Part shown: piece by piece, positions 18,719-25,747 of the stretch
How positions within the stretch are numbered: position 1 is the stretch's first letter
How the letters are laid out: each line of letters opens with the position of its first letter
Source: Haladaptatus caseinilyticus
GTDB taxonomy: Archaea; Halobacteriota; Halobacteria; Halobacteriales; Haladaptataceae
Reading direction: 5' to 3'
NCBI RefSeq assembly: GCF_026248685.1
Contig: NZ_CP111036.1
Coordinates: 1,860,001 to 1,924,000 of the forward strand
Length of the DNA: 64,000 nucleotides
Position numbers and translations under genes: made by a program
Notes under the pieces: model-generated
Seen by the model: the letters and a program-made list of their open reading frames with translations, nothing else
Databases searched by the model: none
What the model was told of the DNA's origin: nothing

Positions 18719-19003
18719 ATGCAGGGACAAAGTGTAGGTACAATCACTGTTCCGATGGATGTGTATAATGCCCTAAGACGAGCAGACGCTAATGGAGGGT
18801 TAGAGCATCTGTCAGATAGATATGAAAAAGAAATTGCTAAGTCCGATATGCAATTGTGGGTTCTCCAAGCAATAGCTGAGAAATCTAAAGAACTTGAGGG
18901 AATTGACGCAAGTGGTGACGTTATGGCAGACGTAGACGGTACGATTATCGAAATCGGTCAAGACCGTGACGACGAAGGTAACTTCGTTTCCCGATTCCGT
19001 TAA
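18719..19003 (+). CDS. Small element protein (94 aa), unknown
   Basis: MQGQSVGTITVPMDVYNALRRADANG, then a helical middle (EKEIAKSDMQLWVLQAIAEK), then an acidic beta-like end (ADVDGTIIEIGQDRDDEGN). Last gene of the four-gene operon. The N-terminal TITVPMDVYNALRRA string is again strand-then-helix as in small DNA-binding proteins. Not recognised further. Confidence 0.62.
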   Translation: MQGQSVGTITVPMDVYNALRRADANGGLEHLSDRYEKEIAKSDMQLWVLQAIAEKSKELEGIDASGDVMADVDGTIIEIGQDRDDEGNFVSRFR

Positions 19004-19443
19004 ACTCACGCCAGCTAAGTCCTTAGACCACTGTTTAGGGTTTTATTTTCGGTTCAATCTCCCATTGTTTAGGAGCTTCAGTTTGTTTTTCTCCGATTCG
19101 TAAGAATCCACGCCATCTAAGGCTTCAGCCTGACGTTCTCACTTCGGCTAAAATCGGCTTCATGAGCTAATTCCCAGCATAGCGATATGGCGCATATCTT
19201 ATCATTTTGGCAAGTATTTTTGTTGAAACAGTAAATATATCTAACATACGGCAACGGAAAGACTTAAGTAGTAGGAGCTACAATACTATTTAAAGATAAC
19301 CAATACCGAAAATCATGAATGGCGGTCGTCCAGTCAGTCGAACAACCTTACTCGTTCCCACGCGAGCTACAGTATAAACAACTCACTCATTATACTTAAA
19401 GGTTTCGATTTTCTATCGGTTGTCATTCATGTAGGATATAAAC
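19004..19443 (+). other. Repeat-rich region upstream of rep, candidate replication origin
   Basis: 440 gene-free, AT-rich bases directly before an HUH Rep. Direct repeats: CACGCCAKCTAAG at 19007-19019 and 19109-19121; CAYTGTTTAGG at 19029-19039 and 19063-19073. A second promoter copy lies at 19257-19274. CATGAATG occurs at 19314 and 19443 with its inverse CATTCATG at 19424. Clustered short repeats beside rep are the usual layout of a plasmid origin and Rep operator; the nick site is not identified. Confidence 0.45.
19257..19274 (+). promoter_or_regulatory. Promoter copy upstream of rep
   Basis: GAAAGACTTAAGTAGTAG, 17 of 18 bases identical to 17797-17814. Spacing to the rep ATG is about 170 bases. 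The shared promoter string suggests joint control of rep and the small-gene operon. Confidence 0.5.
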
Positions 19444-19450
19444 ATGAATG
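19424..19450 (+). promoter_or_regulatory. Inverted repeat overlapping rep start codon
   Basis: CATTCATG (19424-19431) and CATGAATG (19443-19450) form 8-bp arms over an 11-base spacer that contains TAGGATATAAA. The right arm includes the ATG at 19444. A further CATGAATGG lies at 19314-19322. The TGTAGGATATA string (19430-19440) also occurs at 17832-17842. A likely operator for autoregulation or a Rep binding site; inferred only. Confidence 0.5.
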
Positions 19451-20814
19451 GAATACAAACATCTCAATCTACGACTTTAAGTACTACACAAACAACCGAC
19501 AACGCGGCCCCGGAGCGCGCCTGTGTTCACTCCTTTGGCGAGGATGGAACAGATGACAAGAGGATTATACGTCTTGTAGCAGACTGTGCTGGCTATCTCG
19601 GCAAAGAGGCTGGCGATACTGTACCTGTAAACGAGGTAAGACTACAAGCAGAAGCGAACGGCTACACCGAAGACGAGTTTTATCAAATCCTTGATGAATC
19701 GGGGGCTATCGGCAAGGATAGATTCGTCGTACCTGAACGTGATGGGTCTATCTTTGGTGAGCTTTGGGAACCACATACGACATTCTTCGAGAAAGCACAG
19801 GCAGACGCACGAGGAGAACCACAGGCACAGTATCGGGAGAATACACCACGAAAGTATCCGAACTGCCTACCACCGGCTAATCCTTATAAAATCACTTCGC
19901 GCCTAAACGGATACACTTGGGTTCAGGCAAGTAACGGCTATCTCAAGATGGATAAAGACGTGCACACTCAACAATCTGTCAAAAGACGCCATGGCCGAAC
20001 CAAGGATGTTGAACGATACTGCATAGAGAACTTCGAGAATCTAACTACAGTCTGGCTTACATTCAAGATACCCGAAAAGACAGTTGGCGGAAGCTGGCGG
20101 AATCCGATTGCACATATTCGGGAGTTTGAGCAAGGATATGACTCGGTTTACAGTAGTCTCTATCATCGTCTCAAGACACGCGACGACTACGAGTATGCAG
20201 GTGTCAGATTGTTCGCTTCCCGTCGAACTGGATACACGCATATGCACGTCGCTCTTTGGGTAAACGCGGAGCTATCCCGCGAATACTTTGAGCCTGTAGT
20301 TGACAACTTTGTGAACAATGCACAGACTGCAACGATGGAAGATAACCCGTATGACAAAGCCATTCGTATTCGTAATGTCAGTGATTCGGATGTTCAATTA
20401 GAGCAATCGGGCAATACGGACGTTGACAGAAAACGAGGAGCTACGACGAAACTCCCATCCGAAGTAAGTGGAAATCTTGATGTACTCAATAGGTATGAGG
20501 ATACGACCGATTCACCTTCTGCCGAACTGCTACACGCTACTGCGCTCTTTGAGGCTGGCAAGAAGGCATGGAATCCCTTCGGGAGCTTTAACGAGATTGC
20601 TGATGGGATGAATACCTTCACGCGGAAGGCAGAAAGGGATGCGAAAAACTCGGACTGCCTACCACCGTCTGATCTTTCTAAAGAGATTAGCAGTGATTGT
20701 TTGATAGACTACTGTAATCTGAATGACTTGCTCTCACAAATCTCCCCGGCCAGCATACCACCGGCTAATGTTTCAAAGCCTATTCAGTCCTCTAAACTCT
20801 CGCCCTTCGACTGA
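19444..20814 (+). CDS. HUH-type replication initiator (Rep) of the element
   Basis: 456 aa. The N-terminal 45-95 looks like a winged-helix segment (RIIRLVADCAGYLG). The core has TTVWLTFKIPEK (motif I region) and the HUH metal site GYTHMHVALWV (His266, His268). The later segment, RYEDTTD then ATALFEAGKKAWNPFGSF, resembles the haloarchaeal rolling-circle Rep region that normally follows the catalytic Tyr; Tyr351 is the candidate nucleophile. It should nick the origin to start rolling-circle replication. Preceded by a repeat-rich 440-bp region. The last 31 bases overlap the convergent regulator gene. The polar C-terminus (about 395-456) is variable. Confidence 0.8.
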   Translation: MNGIQTSQSTTLSTTQTTDNAAPERACVHSFGEDGTDDKRIIRLVADCAGYLGKEAGDTVPVNEVRLQAEANGYTEDEFYQILDESGAIGKDRFVVPERDGSIFGELWEPHTTFFEKAQADARGEPQAQYRENTPRKYPNCLPPANPYKITSRLNGYTWVQASNGYLKMDKDVHTQQSVKRRHGRTKDVERYCIENFENLTTVWLTFKIPEKTVGGSWRNPIAHIREFEQGYDSVYSSLYHRLKTRDDYEYAGVRLFASRRTGYTHMHVALWVNAELSREYFEPVVDNFVNNAQTATMEDNPYDKAIRIRNVSDSDVQLEQSGNTDVDRKRGATTKLPSEVSGNLDVLNRYEDTTDSPSAELLHATALFEAGKKAWNPFGSFNEIADGMNTFTRKAERDAKNSDCLPPSDLSKEISSDCLIDYCNLNDLLSQISPASIPPANVSKPIQSSKLSPFD

Positions 20815-21155
20815 CCCCCATCATTTCGTATGGAGCTTTGGGTAGTATTGTATTCTCGCGCAAGAGCGAGATGTTCGCCTAACGGTTCGTGCTCAAAGTA
20901 TCGAACCATCTCGGTACGAGGGTCGTATTCAACGACTCCGTTATCCCGCAACTTCGGAAGATGAACATGCCGTATCTCCGTCTCAATCGACTGGCGCGGG
21001 GTTTCTACAACTTCCGAGACTTCAGAGATAAGCGTCTCAAGCGAGACTGCCGAATCGTCGGTTTGGTGCAGTTCGTTAAGGATGCACCGACGTTGGTCGT
21101 TTCTCAAAAGGTCAAAGGTAGTGTTTAGGTCAAGATATAATGATTCTTTACTCAT
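20784..21155 (-). CDS. DUF7344-type winged-helix regulator of the element
   Basis: 123 aa from ATG 21155. FDLLRNDQRRCILNELHQ followed by SLETLISEVSEVVE and HVHLPKLRDNGVVEYDPRTE is the DUF7344/ArsR-like winged-helix pattern common in haloarchaeal genomes and viruses. Convergent with rep, overlapping its end by 31 bases. A good candidate for the repressor that keeps the element quiet, but no operator assignment is possible by eye. Confidence 0.8.
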   Translation of the reverse strand: MSKESLYLDLNTTFDLLRNDQRRCILNELHQTDDSAVSLETLISEVSEVVETPRQSIETEIRHVHLPKLRDNGVVEYDPRTEMVRYFEHEPLGEHLALAREYNTTQSSIRNDGGQSKGESLED

Positions 21156-21690
21156 TGGGCAGACAGATGGGAGTCACGGGGATAAGTGATGGGGATACAT
21201 TCAGTTCTATAGCTACCCCATTTGTGGCACGTTCACCCCCGGAGTTGCGTTGTCAAAACACCCTTGCAAACCGCTCATTAATATTCTTATCAGAAGTCTA
21301 ACTTTTCCTTGATTCTGGGCACTATCTGCTCACTCGTATTTTTTCGAGGCAGACCAGATAATATACGCTTAGCTCAAGGGGAGGTATGGTACTCATTAAC
21401 AAAGGACAAATACTCTACGCTCAACAGGGTGGTCTCTAAAGTTCGCTGGGGGTTGGTTGGTTGGTGCTTGCAAATGCAGGCTATAAAAATTCTTTGATTC
21501 GTCCGATGAAATAAATTCCTCTTGCTCGAAAGAGGGTGCTTGCATTAGCAAACTTCAAATGGGGACTGAGGTGATAATTATGCTGGTAGATTATCTAATC
21601 TAATCCCATGCACAATAGTTAAGTTCTTGCCGCCCGTTGCTACTTTTACGAAAGCCCACACGGTAGGTACGTGTGCGCGTCAGTCCTATC
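21156..21690. other. Element right-end non-coding stretch
   Basis: About 535 AT-rich bases between the regulator start and the right attachment repeat. It must hold the promoter of the minus-strand regulator, and perhaps integrase or excision-factor arm sites. A 62-codon plus frame at 21309-21497 lacks any recognisable start context or domain. No clear repeat array found. Confidence 0.45.
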
Positions 21691-22336
21691 ACTTCGTCGC
21701 GAAGGAGTCGGTACCGAGCAGGTGTTCCCGATAGATGACGACCGGTATCCGAAAGCTTCCGAAGGTGACTGTATGCGTTTCGACGCGTTCACTTGCGAAC
21801 CGTGCGAGATAGTCCGCGTCCGCCGAAAGCTCGGTGTCGGCGGGCGCGTAGTTTTCGGTGTGGACGACGAGCCGGTCGCCCGCCGCGTCGGCGACTTCAA
21901 TGTGGTCGTCCAACGCGAGCGGTGTCAATTTCCCGAGGCAGAGCAGTTCTGCCAGCGCGTGGTACTCGACGCGCCGCCGCCCGTCCGGGGAGAGGTCGGT
22001 GAGCCGGTCGATGGCACGTCGGTATTTCGGGTCGAACCCGCGTTCGACGCACTCCACTGCACCTTCGCGCGTCAGCGGACGGCGGAGATTTGCGGTGGCA
22101 AAATGCTCTCGGATTCGAACGAGAGCACGTTCATCGCGTGCGCCGAGTACGGGAGTTCGAACGTCGTAGTGAAAATCGTCGTCCTTCTCCCGAATCGTGG
22201 CGACGACGCCGGGATGGAGTTCGCGCTGGTCGCGCACGTCGGGGGCGTACCACGCCTCGGGGTCGTCCGGGGGAATCGGCGGCGGGACGATACTGGTGGC
22301 AGGTGAACTAGTCGTTGCCGTATCGAGTGGAGACAT
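21689..22336 (-). CDS. N-terminal part of the split pilus/secretion ATPase
   Basis: 215 aa from ATG 22336, ending ...LLGTDSFATK then TGA, the TGA falling at the element edge. It contains PEAWYAPDVRDQRELHPG and an N-terminal regulatory-type domain with EHFATANLRRPLT and LAELLCLGKLTPLALDDHI, fitting the all-N-terminal region of haloarchaeal secretion ATPases. It lacks Walker motifs. It has its own good promoter, so a truncated protein could be made. Rejoined through the 13-bp repeat it continues as YAVIEPNLLPDDDR of the fragment at 14836-16392, giving 733 aa in one frame. Confidence 0.82.
   Translation of the reverse strand: MSPLDTATTSSPATSIVPPPIPPDDPEAWYAPDVRDQRELHPGVVATIREKDDDFHYDVRTPVLGARDERALVRIREHFATANLRRPLTREGAVECVERGFDPKYRRAIDRLTDLSPDGRRRVEYHALAELLCLGKLTPLALDDHIEVADAAGDRLVVHTENYAPADTELSADADYLARFASERVETHTVTFGSFRIPVVIYREHLLGTDSFATK
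21691..21703. repeat. Attachment site, right (13-bp core)
   Basis: acttcgtcgcgaa, identical to 16392-16404. On the chromosomal side the dyad extends one base per arm: the rejoined chromosomal site reads CTTCG-tcg-CGAAG. On the minus strand the ATPase fragment reads Phe-Ala-Thr-Lys then stops at TGA in element DNA. Confidence 0.85.
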
Positions 22337-22364
22337 CTCGGTTACGCCATGGTGGTTTGTTTCT

Positions 22365-22382
22365 TCAATTTAAACTTTCGGA
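22365..22382 (-). promoter_or_regulatory. Promoter of the pilus operon
   Basis: On the minus strand CCGAAAGTTTAAATTG is a textbook archaeal BRE (CGAAA) plus TATA (TTTAAA), centred about 35 bases before the ATG at 22336, which implies a leader of about 10 bases. The whole downstream operon (seven genes) is now separated from it by the element. Confidence 0.65.
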
Positions 22383-22633
22383 AACCATATCAATGCATAA
22401 TTATATCAACAACATGGTGTATTGTACGCCAGGCGTATTTGCTGAATTACTGCCTCAACCGGCTACGGCCGAAACGACGACAGTGACATGGGTGAGGAAC
22501 TTTCGCTGGCGTTTCATTATACTATTATCGAATCGCGACGTTCGCCCGTGGTCTTTCGATCGGACATTTTTCAGCAATTGTATCAGGTTTATTATTATTC
22601 TCTTATTCTCATCCCTCACGTACTGTTCTCGCG

Positions 22634-23071
22634 ATGTACGAAAACATCCTGATACCGACGGACGGGAGCGAATCAGCATCGAAAGCGGTAGCGGAAGCTA
22701 TCAGATTGGCGGACGTCTTCGATGCGACGCTCCACACCATCTACGTGGTTGACCTCGGTGAGATCGGGATTGAAACGTACGAGGGTGCGGTTCTAAACAA
22801 TCTCGAAGAGGTGGGGGAAAACGCGGTTGCAAAGGTGCTCGAACAGGCGGCGGACGCGGGTGTCGAAGTGAACAGCGAAGTCGTTACCGGTGGACATCCC
22901 TATCGTGGAATCCTCGACTACGTGGACGACCACGACATCGACCTCATCGTGATGGGTACCCACGGGCGACGGGGGCTCAACCGGTATCTCCTCGGCAGCG
23001 TCACCGAGCGAGTCGTACGCTCGGCCACCGTCCCGGTGCTGACGATTCGCGACGGAAACAACGCTACGTGA
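22634..23071 (+). CDS. Universal stress protein, UspA family
   Basis: 145 aa, a single Usp domain. MYENILIPTDGSESASKAVAEAI is the ATP-binding N-terminal strand with the Asp. GTHGRRGLNRYLLGSVTE is the G-x2-G-x9-G-S/T nucleotide motif near residues 110-125. VPVLTIR closes the fold. A cytoplasmic ATP-binding stress protein; the actual stress is unknown. Divergent from the interrupted pilus operon, with 297 bases between starts. A TATA-like TTTATTATTA lies near 22588. Confidence 0.9.
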   Translation: MYENILIPTDGSESASKAVAEAIRLADVFDATLHTIYVVDLGEIGIETYEGAVLNNLEEVGENAVAKVLEQAADAGVEVNSEVVTGGHPYRGILDYVDDHDIDLIVMGTHGRRGLNRYLLGSVTERVVRSATVPVLTIRDGNNAT

Positions 23072-23114
23072 TGGGACCGGGACGTGTCCGGATTTCCCAC
23101 TGGGGCGGTTGCCG

Positions 23115-24158
23115 TCAGAAGCGCCGTGTCTCCCAGTGGTTCCAGTTCTCGACGAGTTCATCGACCAGTTCCGATCCGACTCGATAGACGTTCGTCACGC
23201 TGGGGCGGAAACCACCGGAATCCGCGGCGAGGCTCTCCTGTACCGTCTGACACTGATGTGGCTGGTCGAAGTTCGAGACGCTTCGGAGACTGACGTAGCG
23301 GTCCAAATGCCCGAACCGGTCGAGAACGCGTGCGGTCGCGAAGTCCTCCATTTCGGTAGTGGCGTAGGTACTCACGCCGTACTCCTCGGCGATGTGCGCG
23401 GCTTGGTCGGAGAACGTGGAGCCGTGCCAGTACGTATCGCCGCACATCGTCGTTCCGACGCCGACGAACGGGTCCGATTGAGCTGTTTCTTGCGAATACA
23501 GCTTTCGGTACTCCTTCGCGCGCTCCGAATCGGTCAGCGAGACGCGTTTTCCGAGCCGGTGTGCAGTTTTCACGAGTCCGTCGTTCAACTCGTAGGCGTG
23601 ATCGGGGCGATGCGGACGAAACATCATCGCGTGTGGGTCGGCTTCACCATCCGAACGTGACCAGCGATGTACCAAATCCCAATCGGCGACACCGTCGCTC
23701 ACGAACACCGACCCGAGCGTTCCGACATCCGGTGGCGAACCGGCGATGCCAGCGGTAACGAAATAGGCGTTCTCGAAGTCGAATTCGGGTGATCGGAGTA
23801 TCGCGGTCAACGACGAGGCGGCGTTCGTCTTTCCGATTCCGACGACGGTTCCGGCGACACCGTCGTCGTTGTGATACACCGGTGCGAACGCTCCGGGAAC
23901 GTCCACGGTGTGGGTCAAGTCGTAGTTCTGGTACCACAACTGAAACTCACCGGGCGCGTCGGTCGTACCCTCTCGCTTTTTCAGATCCGCGACTTCGAAC
24001 GCCGCGATGACGAAAACGTTTACATCGACTTGATCGGTCGCCGCCTCCGGAGACGTGTCCGTCTCTCCCGTCGCGCTACCTGCAAAGCCTGCACCGAGGG
24101 TTGCACCGGTCGCCTTGAGGAACTGTCGCCGAATCATCGCGTTCCGCTTTTGTACCAT
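23115..24158 (-). CDS. Purine nucleoside permease-like protein, Tat-exported
   Basis: 347 aa. I start at ATG 24158, since a TTTAAT promoter element at about 24195-24204 lies downstream of an ATG at 24206; ATG 24137 is also possible. Tat motif MIRRQFLKATGATLGAGFAG. The body follows the NUP (PF06516) family, related to nucleoside phosphorylases: VFVIAAFEVADL, YFVTAGIAGSPPDVGTLGS and ATTEMEDFATARVL, the last like the phosphorylase nucleoside-binding EMED site. Known members support purine nucleoside uptake in yeast, but the fold suggests binding or phosphorolysis outside the cell. Export is predicted from the signal. Confidence 0.82.
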   Translation of the reverse strand: MVQKRNAMIRRQFLKATGATLGAGFAGSATGETDTSPEAATDQVDVNVFVIAAFEVADLKKREGTTDAPGEFQLWYQNYDLTHTVDVPGAFAPVYHNDDGVAGTVVGIGKTNAASSLTAILRSPEFDFENAYFVTAGIAGSPPDVGTLGSVFVSDGVADWDLVHRWSRSDGEADPHAMMFRPHRPDHAYELNDGLVKTAHRLGKRVSLTDSERAKEYRKLYSQETAQSDPFVGVGTTMCGDTYWHGSTFSDQAAHIAEEYGVSTYATTEMEDFATARVLDRFGHLDRYVSLRSVSNFDQPHQCQTVQESLAADSGGFRPSVTNVYRVGSELVDELVENWNHWETRRF

Positions 24159-24359
24159 ATCGGTGATCTCAGATTCATGCCCTTCAAGATATCGAATTAA
24201 ACGCAACTATATGCATATTCTTGTGTTGAATCCATATGTTATATGCAAATTCTTGTATGCTATCGGGGTCGGTCGTTGCGGCTGTCCGTTCGAAATCGAA
24301 CGGCCAACAGAACCGAATCACGTCGGTGCATACTCCTCGAAGGCCTCCTTCGACACGCT

Positions 24360-25628
24360 CTACAGCCGACGAACCGTTTCGGAAACGACATCGACGCCGA
24401 TAGGGAGCGACTCCTCCTCGATGTCGAATCGAGCAGTGTGGTGACCGTAGGGGTTGCTCGCGCCGATTCCGACGTAGGTCGCTTGGCCACCGTTCTCCTG
24501 CACGCGCCGGATGAGATAGGAGGCGTCTTCGCTCCCGGCCATGTCATCGCAGGCGACGATTTCGTCCACGCCGTCGACGTCCCGGGCCGCGTTCGCGACT
24601 GCCTCAGCGATGTCGGTATCGGCGGCGAACGTCGTCGTCTTTCCATACAGTCCCGTTTGTACGTCCACATCGTGCATGTCCGCTGCCGCGGAGACCACCC
24701 GTCGCGCTCGTTCGAGCATGGAGTCGTTGAGGTCGGCGGAATCGCCGCGAACCTCGACGCGCATCTCGACGTGTTCCGGGATGATGTTTTGTGGATTCGG
24801 TGACCGAACCTGCCCGACGTTGATTCGCGTGACACCGTCGCTGTGTCGCGGCAATCCGTAGAGGTTTTGTATCGCGGCTGCGGCCGCCTGAAGCGCGTTT
24901 CGACCTTCTTCGGGTGCGCCGCCCGCGTGGCTTGGCTCCCCGTGGAACGTCACGTCCAGTTTCGCGTTCGAGAGCGGGTGTTCGAACGCCGCGACGACGG
25001 TTCCCGTCTCGATACCGAGCCCGAGATGGATCGCGACGAGGTGTTCGACGTCGTTCAGATGGGCCGTTTCGCTCATCGGGAGACCACCGCGGCCGCCCTC
25101 CTCTGCGGGTTGGAAGAACAGCTTCAGCGTTCCATCGAACCCTCCGCCTCGGTCGAGTTCGCGTGCGACACCGACGCCGATGGCGGTGTGGCCATCGTGA
25201 CCGCAGGCGTGCATCTCGTTGGGATGTGTGCTGACGAACCCCTCGTCGACGGGTCGATGGTCGTCGTCCTGCGCTTCGGTTCGTTCGAGAGCGTCCATAT
25301 CGACACGGACACCGACAACGGGCCCGGTGCCGTCACCATAGGTTTTGCTGGCGACGAGCCCGGTGATACCGTCCATTCGTTCGAGATACTCCTCGGGTGC
25401 GCCTTCCCGTCGCGCTCGTTCGACGGCGGCGAGCAGCTCGTCCTCCGGTGGAACGCCGAGCCGTTCGTCGGGAGCAACTGCCTCGTCTCCGAGGTGGAGC
25501 GTGAAGTCGCGTTCCGCGAGTTCGTCGGCGACGAGCGCGGTCGTTCGAAACTCCTTCCACCCGGCTTCCGGATAGGCGTGAAGGTCTCGACGTAAGTCCA
25601 CTACCGATCGATTGTCACTATCTGACAC
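24360..25628 (-). CDS. M20 family amidohydrolase/peptidase
   Basis: 422 aa using GTG 25628 (VSDSDNRSVVDLRRDLHAYPE); a TTG at 25655 is the only alternative nearby and no ATG fits. Metal-binding signature MHACGHDGHTA, then FFQPAEEGGRGG with the catalytic Glu, FHGEPSHAGGAPEEG of the dimerisation domain, and a C-terminal HHTARFDIEEESLP. It fits the AbgA/hippurate-hydrolase-type N-acyl amino acid amidohydrolases (two-zinc, cytoplasmic). An acidic insert, DERLGVPPEDELLAAVERAR (about 60-80), makes the N-terminal part longer than usual. It lies next to, but divergent from, a dipeptide-type importer and may process its cargo. Confidence 0.88.
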   Translation of the reverse strand: MSDSDNRSVVDLRRDLHAYPEAGWKEFRTTALVADELAERDFTLHLGDEAVAPDERLGVPPEDELLAAVERARREGAPEEYLERMDGITGLVASKTYGDGTGPVVGVRVDMDALERTEAQDDDHRPVDEGFVSTHPNEMHACGHDGHTAIGVGVARELDRGGGFDGTLKLFFQPAEEGGRGGLPMSETAHLNDVEHLVAIHLGLGIETGTVVAAFEHPLSNAKLDVTFHGEPSHAGGAPEEGRNALQAAAAAIQNLYGLPRHSDGVTRINVGQVRSPNPQNIIPEHVEMRVEVRGDSADLNDSMLERARRVVSAAADMHDVDVQTGLYGKTTTFAADTDIAEAVANAARDVDGVDEIVACDDMAGSEDASYLIRRVQENGGQATYVGIGASNPYGHHTARFDIEEESLPIGVDVVSETVRRL

Positions 25629-25715
25629 AGGGGGCAAACGGCCGAGTGTGAACAAAACACTATGGATTGCGGTAACGCGTGTCCGCTTGATTTAATGGCT
25701 GTAATATGAATTATG

Positions 25716-25725
25716 TTTAATTTAT
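25716..25725 (+). promoter_or_regulatory. TATA-like element of the first dipeptide ABC operon
   Basis: TTTAATTTAT, centred about 27 bases before the ATG at 25748, predicts a leaderless transcript and supports that start over the in-frame ATG 17 codons later. Confidence 0.5.
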
Positions 25726-25747
25726 CCTACGATTATCATTTCTAACC

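Larger units (their letters stand above)
16392..21703. mobile_element. Integrated element of about 5.3 kb inside the pilus ATPase gene
   Basis: Bounded by identical 13-bp repeats acttcgtcgcgaa at 16392-16404 and 21691-21703. The repeat spacing (5299 bp) is the element unit. Contents on the plus strand: tyrosine recombinase next to the left repeat, four small genes, and an HUH Rep. On the minus strand: a winged-helix regulator convergent with Rep. The DNA is noticeably more AT-rich than the flanks, and codon use differs (more AT-ending codons). The flanking chromosomal halves encode one protein when joined. No structural virus genes are recognisable, so it is more likely an integrative plasmid or satellite than a full virus. 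Confidence 0.88.

Noticed and set aside
19109-19160. Possible IS200/IS605-type end (ccacgcc...cttcagcc)
   Set aside because: No TnpA or TnpB remnant nearby; fits better as part of the origin repeats.
21309-21497. 62-codon plus frame at the element's right end
   Set aside because: No domain, unusual composition and no ribosome site.
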